From assembly GCF_019578655.1 (NCBI RefSeq), contig NC_063265.1, forward strand, positions 11,380,501 through 11,444,500: a stretch of 64,000 nt of DNA. Direction: 5' to 3'. This stretch comes from Ricinus communis (taxonomy: Eukaryota; Streptophyta; Magnoliopsida; Malpighiales; Euphorbiaceae). Shown piece by piece: positions 11,801 to 23,800 of the stretch. Each line of letters starts with the position of its first letter. Within the stretch, counting starts at the first letter, position 1. Both the position numbers and the translations under genes were made by a program. The notes under the pieces are model-generated. The model was not told the origin of the DNA and searched no databases. It worked only from the letters and a program-made list of their open reading frames with translations.

Positions 11801-14800
11801 AGCTCACCGGTTTCTCTTCTCTGGATCTTTTACTTTGTGCTCCACGTTGCATATATTTTGTTATTAAATCTCTCTCTCAATCACCGTGTTGCTTTCATAA
11901 ATGGTGGTGCTAATAAGAATAACAATTTAATATGGATGAAAGTGAAACTAGATGTATTTATAATCCAAGACCAAGCTCCTCGACGGGCAAGATATGATAA
12001 AGTGATTTCATAAAGCTAGGGCTATTGTTGAAGAATCACTTGTTTAAATCACTAGTATAGCAAAATAGGTAATTTCCTTTCTCTGGTGGGAGAGTTTTGC
12101 ACTTTTAAGCACACACAAACATTGCGCTTGATGAGATCGCTGCAGAAGTGGGCATACAAGGAATATAAGCAGATCAGTTAGCATGGGAAAAGCTTGGATG
12201 CTGTTGAAGAATTTCTTACTTGAATCATCTGATCTAATAAATTACTTATTTTATGCAAGTACATTTTTCAGAAGGGAGGGTGTGTCTACACATTTGTAAA
12301 TAGCAGATGAAAAGATATGAAAAGGACTACTTCTGGAAATTTGTGATTCCACAAGTCATTTCTACCCTAGATGGTCTCGACAAAGCTTGAAACTTGGTAT
12401 AGCTAGAATATAGTGTTCTTAGACGTTGAATGAAATCTTACTTGCAGAAAAAATAGGTTTTTTAGCAACGTTTTTTCTCTCTGTTTCATTTTGTTACGAT
12501 GGATAACCATTGCATTTGCATCCATTATGTAGGCATCCTAATAATACAAATGTTGTGGAGGGTATGGTTAAAGCTCTTGCTCGAGTTGTTTCAAGTGTAC
12601 AGGTGAATTATTAAATCATTTCTACTTATATAGTCTACCTTCTTTAATTTCCTTTAACCATATTACTAATTTCTAGTTTAAGGAATAGCTTATAAGTAGC
12701 GAGGAAGAAAGATTTGACTTTCTGTATCATGCTCAACTATTCTATTTTGGAAGAGATCGATGTAATTTGTGGAGGGTATTTCTTCTACTGTCTTAATGGT
12801 GGGTTTTTAGCCATGTTTAATGATCTTCATGGGTGGTAATCCTAAGTATGAATTACACAGCTTTGGAATGTGGAAAACTCATGCATTGGGAAAATTTGTG
12901 TAGCTGCTGCTGCAAAGTTCAGCGTTGTAGCTTCTGCTGTCAACATTTGCCATCCTTGTTTTCCAAGTTTCCAAACAGAAAGGGAGGCAGTAGGGTTCTT
13001 GGGTTCAGACGTCTAATTTGAACGTTGTTATTTGACTGTTGTAGGTAAAATAGAAACCAGTTGCTGTTAAGAATGTTTCATTAGCTTAAGTATGTGAAGT
13101 TTTCGTTTGTATCTGTTAACTGATAAGTTACTGGCTTGAGGCTAAGGCTACTTGAACCAAGTTAAAAGATCGACGGGCAACTTTTGGTTGTGGCTGTTTT
13201 CATTTTAGTTATGAATTCCTCTATCTCTAATATTAGATTCAATTTTTTGCATGCTCATACACATTCTGCTTTAAGAAAAAATATCTGGATCATTAATTGA
13301 GTAGTTGAGTTTCTGTGTTTTTGACATGTTAGGTTCAAGAAACAAGTGAGGAGAGCCTGACAGCTGTTGCAGGGATGTTTAGCAGCAAGGCCAAAGGTAA
13401 TTGTTCTCATAATTGGCAAAAGCGACACCAACTGTATTAGTCTATCTTGTTGCTATTTTACATTCAGAAAGCTGTCTGTCTTATTCCAATTCGTGACATT
13501 CATATTTGGGATAAAGTCACTTAAAAACTTCTTAGATAAAAACTAACTTAAGTATATTTCATTTGATAATCTATAATGCAGAATTACATCATTGTATGAT
13601 CTTAAAATGGTTTTAATTTTCTTTTCAAGTTTGATTTAGATGGATGATGATGGGAATTGGTCAATCTAAGAGAAAGTTTGTGAATTTTTAAATGGAAGGA
13701 TACTCAAATGTTTGAAATCATGTCTCACTGGAAAAATGCGCCTTTAATTATATCAGGCGTAAAATAATTCAATATGTGGGTTTTCTATTTAGATAGCTGG
13801 TGGACAATACTGTTTTTTATTACGAGGCTTAGTTAAGAAATCTCTTTAGTTGTTGAGTTGTTTTTAATGTTAAATTATTTGGTCATGACAACCATTTGGA
13901 TAGATCTGTTGTGGGATTCGTAAAGACTCCAACATATTCCATCACATGTGGACCCGATGTGTATTTCTCTTTTTCCCCCCATGCTCAAGGTTGTAAAAAG
14001 AGTTAGAAACTTAAGTGACTGGGCGGATTATAAAGTGCATCACAGATTTTACGTTCTGCAGGGATAGAATGGAGTCTGGATAATGATGCATCCAATGCTG
14101 CTGTCCTGGTTGCCAGTGAAGCTCATGCAATTACATTGGCGGTTGAAGGGCTGTTGGGCGTTGTCTTTACTGTAGCTACTTTGACAGATGAAGCAGTGGA
14201 TGTGGGGGAGGTAGTTTTCTTTTTTCATCTTAGTTTCTTGGTTGTCTGCCCAACACACCAAAAGAAAAGAAAAAAAAACAACAAAAAGGAGAAGAGGTCT
14301 TAACATTCTCTTGGTACTACCAGCTTGAATCTCCCAGATGTGAGTATGAACCTGTGGCAAAATTCACTGGGAAAACTGCTGTTCTTTGCATTGCAATGAT
14401 TGATTCATTGTGGTTGACCATCCTTGATGCCTTGTCCCTTATTTTGTCGAGGTTTGTTGAAATTTTCTTTGAGAAGATGTAATTAAAGAACTAAACCAAA
14501 TTTAGGCTTATCTGACGTGTAGCTAATGTGGAAGGTCACAAGGAGAGGCTATTGTGTTGGAAATATTGAAGGGATATCAAGCATTCACTCAGGTATATGG
14601 TCTAAATAATTGCATTTGCTGTTTTGCATTCACTTCTTTTGGCCCACAAAAGTCGATCATTCAAATTGTTATTCTGGTTTAGCTGTTGCTGATGTAAATA
14701 TAATGCTCCTCATTTATGCTGCAATTATCTGATTGTTCTGTGACTTATTTTTCAGGCATGTGGGGTTCTTAATGCTGTAGAACCTTTGAACTCCTTTCTA

Positions 14801-17800
14801 GCATCGCTTTGCAAATTTACTATTAATTTCCCAAATGAAGCAGAGAAAAAGAGGTAATTTTTTTTTTTAATTTCAGTTAGCAGTGTCATGTGGATTGTTT
14901 CAGAATTAAAACAAATTGGTAAATAAGATCTTTGTAAAATATTTGTTGTACACCAAGTATAGAAGAAATGGGATGTGGCTGGTCAGTAGGTCTAGAAAGT
15001 TTGTTGATCACATTGGAAAAGGTTTGGCAATTCTCAAGTGGTTACGTAAAAGATCTAAATGGTTTTTGCAGAGAGAGAGAGGGCGAGGAAGACAGAGAGG
15101 GATGTGCATGAGCATTTTCTTTTGGATTTAGAGTTTGCTGGTGGTCTTATTATTGGTTAGCAAACTGATGACAATTTCTAAAAAAGTGAATAAGGGGAAA
15201 TTCTTTAATAAGAACAGAATAATTGCTGTTAATGGTTAGTGACTTAATGTTGATCTAAGGTGGTCATTTTGGAGACATCAACTATTGCCATTTATTTGTA
15301 GTTTCAATGATGCCAGTCCTCATCTAAGACGCATGTGGTGATATGGTTGCTGGCTATGATTAGTAATAGCTGAAATAATCTTGATTTACTCTGTCTTAAG
15401 TCATGTGCATTGCAAGACAACTGTCGCATAAGTTTTCTTATTTAACTTCAAGTTTTTAAACTTGTTAGGGCTAGATCCTTTACTGTAAGATAACAGTTCT
15501 CTGTTTTCATGACTTCAGTCCCATTTGATGCTAAGATTTTGGACTAAATTGAGACTTCTGCAGTGCAGTACAGTCTCCTGGGTCAAAGCGTCCTGAATTA
15601 CTTGTTGAACAGAGGGATAATGTTGTTCTTACTCCCAAGAATGTGCAGGTATTTTATTAGGCTTGGTTATGTGATATTCCTTCATTCTCTGTTTCTTGTA
15701 AGTTTTTTTTCTTTCTCTGTAAAAATCCATCATTTCTAATATTCAATTGTTTAGTTACATGTACATTTTATTGCAATTTCTCTGGCAACTCAGGCTCTAA
15801 GGACTCTCTTCAACATTGCTCATCGGTTGCACAATGTTTTGGGGCCATCATGGGTTTTAGTATGTTTGATTTGCTGCTTTTCTTTTAATATTCTTTTATG
15901 AAGAATATGAAGTGTGCAACTTGTGCTTGTAATTTATGAATCAATACAGGTTTTGAAACTTTAGCAGCTCTTGATCGAGCAATTCATTCCCCACATGCCA
16001 CCACACAGGTAATCTTAGAAAATCTCTTCTGGTTAAGATTTGAATCACGACTGATTTGTGGCCATGGTGGATATAAATAAATAAATTACGTGTCTTGGAA
16101 AATACTCAGTAATGATAATTATACTCTTCCCAGAACATGTTCTGTTAGAAATTTGGTGTGAACTTTTGTATCATCTGCACTATGTAAGCAGTTTGGATGT
16201 GATTCTCAATATGCTTTGATATAGTACACCCTAAGTTTAAATTTATCTTAATATACTTTACTCTGACTTGAAAGTTAAAGCACAAAAAAATACTGCCATC
16301 TCTTAATTATTTCTTTCAATATACCTGAGGAGCTTAACTAAGAAAAAAACAATATGTCAGTTACTATTGTAGATGGGCCTGCTATGTTCTTTTACTTCTT
16401 ATCACGCACTGGAAATGCTAAAATGTGCAGTTTTGCACATTATGAATTTTGAACTTGAATAAGTCTGCTGCTCAAAGTTGAATTTATGTTACCTTTCTAT
16501 TCTGAATTCACTTTTTGTATGGTACTAGAGATGTTTCTCTTACAAGGAAAGGTATCTAAATTATTTTAAATGAACTTCTTATATTCTTTTTTTATCCCAG
16601 GAAGTCTCAACGGCTGTTCCAAAGCTTCTAAGAGAATCTTCTAGCCAATACAGTGACTTTAGTATTCTGTCTTCTTTGAATTCCCAGGCAAGTAGCGTTC
16701 CTTCTGTGCCATTTGGTAGAAGAGTTCTGACCAATTTTAATTCTTTTTCCTAGTAAATGGTTCTCCAGTTTTATTTCTTGTCTCTGTTAGACACAATTTT
16801 AAGATATTTAACTATGTGTTCTGACCAGTTTTTTCTTGGTTCATAAAGCTTTTCGAGAGTTCAGCACTGATGCACATATCTGCAGTTAAATCACTTCTTT
16901 CTGCATTAAGTCAGTTGTCACACCAATGCATGTGTGAGGCATCGGGCAGTTTTGGGCTGGCAATGAATCAAAAGATTGGAAGCATCAGTTTTTCAGTGGA
17001 GAGGATGATATCCATCCTTGTCAACAATCTTCACAGTATGTGATATTATCTTACAGTAGTCCGAACAATGAAATTTTATCCTCTTTTTTGTGCATATCAT
17101 ATGTGATTGTATTTATATGGCTTAATCTGGAGTCAGGAGTGCTATGCATTTACTACTTATCATTAATATCTTCTCTTTTATACTCTACATGTTTCTTATC
17201 TACTTCTAAGAGTATTTGAAGCAAGTTTCCCCATCTCCCTCTTTTATAGTAAATATTGGTATTGACTATTTTTTGAAGCTGCTCATAGTTGTACTGAAGG
17301 CTCTTACATTTACTAATTTTAACATACCAGAAGATAAACTGAATGTTCTATTTTCAATTCACTCATCTTCTAGACTGTATTCTACTTCTATCATTTTAAA
17401 TTAACTAATAGAAATTCATAGATCTGCATATGGCATCCTTTCTTAAAAGTCATAGAAAGTTAGGGCTATTGCTTCATGTTATATTTCACCATCATTTTTT
17501 GGGTTTCATTCTCCTACTTTATTGTAGGAGTGGAGCCACTGTGGGATCATATTGTGGGTCATTTCCTAGAGGTAACTCATATTTATCTTCTTCCTCTTCT
17601 TCTTCTTTTTCCCCCTTTGATATCAATTGATGCTAGAACCTCTTTGATGTTGGATGGCCATCTTGCAGCTCACTAATAATTCTAATCAGCATCTGCGAAA
17701 TATGGCACTTGATGCATTAGATCAATCAATATGTGCTGTTTTAGGTTCTGAACAGTTCCAGGGTTACATTTCATCCAGACCACATGGGACATCTCATGAT

Positions 17801-20800
17801 GTTAGTAACTTTCAAACTTTTCAATGGTTGGCTAAGTCAATAGTCTACTCATGTTAGGGTTTTATGTTGCTTATTATTTTTTTCGCTGTCTAGGTGGAAA
17901 CTAGGCATGCAGAAATGAGATTTCTTGAATGTTCTGTCATATCTCCACTTAGAGCTCTGTATTTTTCCACTCAAAGCTCTGATATTCGTGCTGGCTCCTT
18001 GAAAATTCTTCTTCATGTCCTAGAGGTAACATGGCACTACTGAAGATGAACTACAGCTCAATTTATTACATCGTCTTTTGTTATCAGCTTATGTTACGGC
18101 TTCTGATAGCCTTTTTGTTTATTGATATTTTTTTCCTCTTTCAGAGGCATGGAGAGAAATTATATTACAGCTGGCCAAATATTCTTGAAATGTTAAGGTT
18201 TAGCATTTGTGTAATATTCTGCTTCCAATAACCCATTTTTATGCCAATTCTGTCTCCTTGGTTGATTCTTTTTATTTTTCTGCTTCTTCAGGTCTGTTGC
18301 AGATGCAGCAGAGAAAGATCTTGTCACCTTGGGATTCCAGGTTAATTAGATTATGGCTGAGACTTCATTTTTGACAATTCATTATTATAATCTTCCCTTG
18401 ACAGCTTGGCTATTGGCATACATAGGGAATGCACAGGACCTTGACAAATGCTTCCTGTGCCTTTAATATGTGCATTTCTCTTTGTAATATACATATATGT
18501 CTTTGTAGTAATTTTAGTGATTGAACCTGAATGCACTAATGTGCTCTACACTTGCGTCACATGATGAAAGAACCAAGAAAAACTGCATGCTTTTTCAGTT
18601 TTGGCCAATCCTCTCAATTTTACCTGCATCCTTTGACTTTTGTAACATTCATACAACTCAACTAAGCTTTATTCCCATTAATCAGGATCAGTTATATGGA
18701 TCCACTTTTCCACTATAAATTATTTTGGCCTACATCTTTGGGAAGATGTAGAATCACTACTCACTAGCCCAAGAAAATAGCCCAAGCAAAATAAAAGGAA
18801 AAGAAAAAATAAAATGAAATCAGTATGACAAAGGGGAAAACGGAGAGTATGAAGATGTGGCTTATTGGATTCATTTCAGCAAAAAGTGATTGATTGGAGA
18901 AGAAAATCTGGAATCCCTTGATATTTTTCTTTTTCTTAGCACCTGTTTTGTTTACTCTAGGATTTTTATGATGTTTTGGCCTTTTTTGACTACAATAAAT
19001 ATTTGTAAAATACTTTGTTTACATTAATGGCTAAGACATTTCTATCAACATGTATTGGTGAATTCTATTTTCTTGCAGAGCCTACGAGTCATTATGAATG
19101 ACGGTCTTTCTTCCATACCTACAGAATGTCTCCATGTGTAAGATTCAAAATTTAGCAGTTCGTGATTTTTTTGTTTTGGTTGTATTAAAATGTATTTTCA
19201 TATTCTAGAGAAAAAAAATGGATCCTGAAAATATTTTATAGAAATTGCATGTTATTTTTTTTGGGAAAAGATAAAAAGAACTTGCATTATAGTTTGCATA
19301 TTTTAACATTAACTACATGTTTTTTTTTTTTTTTGTGTCAAACTAGTGTATGTGCTTATGTCTGTTAGCAAAAGACAGTATTTCAATATAATGCCATGAG
19401 ATTCTGTTAATGTGGCTTCACTTATCTGATGTGGCACATATGCTGTATTTTGAAAAAATTCTGCTTGTAATTTGCTTATTATCAATTTTAAGTTTGTGTT
19501 TTTTAATCATGATAAATCAATTTACGTGCTTTTGTTTGTTTGTAAAAGACAGTATTTCACTATAATCAATAATCCTCTTCCACAAGCGCCACATCAGATG
19601 ATAACTTAAGCTACATCAGCAGAAACTCAGTGTTACAGTGAAATGCTGTCTTTTGCTAATGGGCAAAAGCACGTACACTGATTCGTCACAAAAAGGAAAA
19701 CACATTCTTAAAGTGGAACATATGCTAAACCACATACATGTTTTTTTGAACTTTATGGTTTGGAAAGTTCTTCTTGTGTTATTCTTCCTTTGATACTCGG
19801 TCACAAATTGGTTCACATTGTGACTGTTCTTCTCTTTGCCAATGGAATAAAATAATAGGAGCAACTCTTGAAAAAGACACGTTCTGCAATATCACCGTGT
19901 TGGTAAAAATCTGGCCTTAATTATTAGATGATTTAGGAAACATCATGGAAGATAACTTAAATTGTTCAACATTTCTTTGTTAAAATTTTGGCTACTGTCA
20001 TAATTTCTTATGGTTCAATGGTTAATAGATGAATTGTGGGGATCAGGCTTCAACTGTTATTTAATGGCCGAGTTTCTGTTGGCCCTCGTGCAAATTTAAG
20101 ATTGCTAGTTACTTCCCATTAAGACAATGGCATTAAACTTGCCACTTTCTAGCACCTGTTAAATTTATATGAGTGACATTGTTGACATTGCAGATGTGTG
20201 GATGTCACTGGAGCCTACAGTGCTCAGAAGACCGAGTTAAATATCAGTTTGACAGCAATAGGCCTCTTATGGACCACAACTGATTTTATTGCCAAGGGGA
20301 TCCTGCATGGACCTCCAGAAGAAAAGGAAACAAGTTAAGTTGCCTTTGGAACCTACTAAATCTTGGGGTCCTGTTAATTTATCAGCTGTCCTTGAAGCAG
20401 AATTTTATGGATATTATCTTTTTGTGCTACATAAATACAGGTGGTCTTGATGCACCTCCCAATGTGAAGCAAATGGTTGGTGAATCAAAGGAAGAGCAGA
20501 CTTTAGAACTGCCTGATAAAGTAAACGACCAAGGTCCCTCATTAAATATTGTTGATTGTGACAAGTTGCTTTTTTCTGTCTTCTCCTTACTTCAAAGGCT
20601 TGGAGCCGATGAGAGGCCAGAGGTATGCTGACACATTTTCAATATGGACTTCCCTTGCAAAATTTTCATGCAGCCTACTACATACACTTGCTAAACGTTG
20701 TTGTAATTTACCTTATAATCAAGATTTAGCTAGATATTCAGTTATGGGACTTGAAACTTTTATTTTTTGGTCAAACAAACCAAAAGGGAATGTCATTAAC

Positions 20801-23800
20801 TCAAAAACATTGCAGTGAAACAGAGCATGGAAAAGAACATAACCCGAACTAACAACTATATGGTCTTAAGATTGTTAACTTCCTGCCCATCAATACAATG
20901 AGCAAAGCGAAGAATAACCAGATTCTTGATTTGATAAAAAATCTCATTAGCAGAACCGACTTTTCCTTGAAAAAACTGCCAGATACCGGGCTCTCCAAAT
21001 ACAATAAACAGAAGCACAGACAGCCACCCCTCTAATTTTGCTTTGAAGATTCTTACCAGATGCCTTCTTGCAAAACCATGAGACGTCTCTTTTACGTGAG
21101 TAAGGTCTTCTCTTTATATTGCAGGCTGATGGAACTTTTTCCCAGACTAAATTGGACAGAGGACATTCAAGAAAAAGATGCTGCACCTCTTTAACATGTT
21201 AATTACATAGGCAACATCTGTTATGATTGCAGATATTCCAAGCTATCATTACAAGATATTATTTAAATGTTAAAATTTGTGAATATTACATTTTTAATTT
21301 ATTGTACATGCCCCTCTAGTTGAGATGGTTCTGCATAGTTGCAGGATTAATAGAAATGTTCTTTTACATTAGGCTCATATTTTAAGAATGTACCTTACTG
21401 TATTTTGTCTCCTTACGTGAGAAAATGTCTTATAAGCGGGAGTAACTTCTCTGTGTTTGCCTGCATGTGCAGAAAATATCTATGTTTGTAATCTTTCATG
21501 GATTTATTTAGGCTGTCCTTTTAGAAATGAAGCCTTGTGGGTGGAGTCGTACCTCTACATGTGCATGTGCATGTGCATGTGCATAGGCATCCATTTACTT
21601 ATCCTGTTGCACGCAAGATCTAGAGGATACCAAGTAATGTAGCCATATGCATGGAACTAAAATGTTCTCAGTTTCAGCCATTTGTATTTAATTCCTTTCT
21701 TTTTATGGAGCTTTATACAGGAGGTTATAAAGAATTAATTATTTACTGTTATAGCTATTGGATTTGAAGTTTCTCGCTACAGTGACTGAACTTAATTTAT
21801 ATTTCAGGTTAGAAATGCTGCTGTTAGGACACTCTTTCAAACTCTTGGAAGTCATGGACAAAAACTTTCAAAAAGCATGTGGGAGGACTGTCTTTGGAAA
21901 TATGTATTTCCTGCTCTGGATCGAGCTTCTCACATGGTATGATGGTAACCAGAAGTGGTAAATTGTTTAGGAGGAATAAAGAGTGTTAGTAAAAGTTCTA
22001 TTAATAGCTTTTTGTTGCCTGTTTTGATGGGAGTTGTATCTTTTCTATAGGCTGCAACGTCATCAAAAGATGAATCACAGGGGAAAGAACTAGGAACTCG
22101 AGGAGGAAAAGCAGTTCACATGCTGATTCATCATAGGTATAACTGTATAACATTCTTTAATTGTGCACCATCTGAGTTTAGATTTTTTCTTTTGCCATTT
22201 GATTGAGAACATTAATCTAATTAATCTTCTATCATGAACTTGCAGTCGTAACACAGTTCAGAAACAGTGGGATGAAACGCTTGTGCTGGTCCTTGGTGGG
22301 GTAGCACGTCTGTTACGTTCTTTCTTTCCTTTTCTCAGTAGCTTAAGCAATTTCTGGTCAGGTACTTCTGTATTGTCTATTCATGTGTTTTGATATTGTC
22401 AAATTTGGCTATATATTAGGAAATCCATAAGAATTTTACATGATGTTCTATTTTTGCGCAGGATGGGAATCATTGCTTCTTTTGGTAAATAATAGTATTC
22501 TAAATGGTAGTAAAGAAGTTACTATTGCTGCAATAAACTGTCTGCAGACAACGGTTCTTTCCCACTGTCACAAGGTAGTAATCAAATAGTTACAAATACA
22601 GCTGTTGCTTCCTGTTCAAGTAAAATAGTTAGGGTCACATGAAATCTTCTTAAACTGCATGTTACTGTAACTCTGTAAAATAGTAGTGATTGATTGCTAA
22701 AAGTTTCAGCCCATGTAAGAGAGTAGCATCAACTGTACGTATTGTTCTTCAACTGAAATGATTTCATGCTTCAGGGTAATTTGCCAATGCCGTACCTTAA
22801 CTCCGTACTTGATGTATACGAGCATGTTCTTCATACATCACCAAACTACAGTAATAATGCAATTAGCAAGGTGAAGCAGGAGATTTTACATGGTCTTGGT
22901 AATGCCTTACTTCAACCTGATTAACTTTTACCTGATCCTGGATCACATTGAGCATAGATAATGCATAAGCATATTTGTTTCGTGATAGTAATCCATATCC
23001 TCCCCTGTAAACTAATGTAATGTCTGACAGTAACATCACCATTTCTGCTTTGTTGAATATGATATCAATTATTGCTGTCACTATTACAGCAGTTGTGCCC
23101 TGAGTTTGGAACTGTGCTTTTGGGTTGCTTTTTTTTTTTTATCTCTTCGAATTCTTGGTAGGTGAGCTGTACGTGCAGGCACAAAAGATGTTTGATGATA
23201 AGATGTTCTCTCAATTGATTGCAATAATAGATTTGGTAGTTAAGCAAGCCATTTCCACTATTGATCACTTTGAAAGTGAATTTGTAAGTATTTTTTTTTT
23301 TTTTATCTCTAACATACTCATGATATACTTCTCTCCGAATGGAACCGTGTTTGATGAAATTGGTGTTGCTTTCTTCCCAGGGACATGTTCCACCTGTGCT
23401 GCGAACTGTACTGGAAATCTTACCACTATTACGTCCGACAGAGCGTATCTCTTCAATGTGGCTAGTACTTCATAGGAGCTTTTGCAATATCTTCCAAGAT
23501 CAGATTCTTTAAGAAATGAGGATGATGAGGTTAAGCAAGCCGGCATAAGTGGCAATATCCCAGGTATGGAAGTGGTTTGGTAGCTATCCACCAGAATTTG
23601 TATCAAACTAAAATGATTAAGATTCACGTATTATAGGCAATAATATGAAGAGAAGGGATGGAGTACCCAATGGTACAGGTTCCATGATCTCAAAAGAAGC
23701 TGAAGCTCCACGTCAGCATTCTGGATCAACCACAACTGCAGTGGGTGGAATCCCAAGTTATGTGTTTGCAGAAAAGATTGTTTCAGTGCTGATAGATCTT

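Noticed and set aside
14049..14360. Minus-strand 103-residue frame in MON2 exons 15-16
   Set aside because: Overlaps two confirmed exons on the other strand; shadow.
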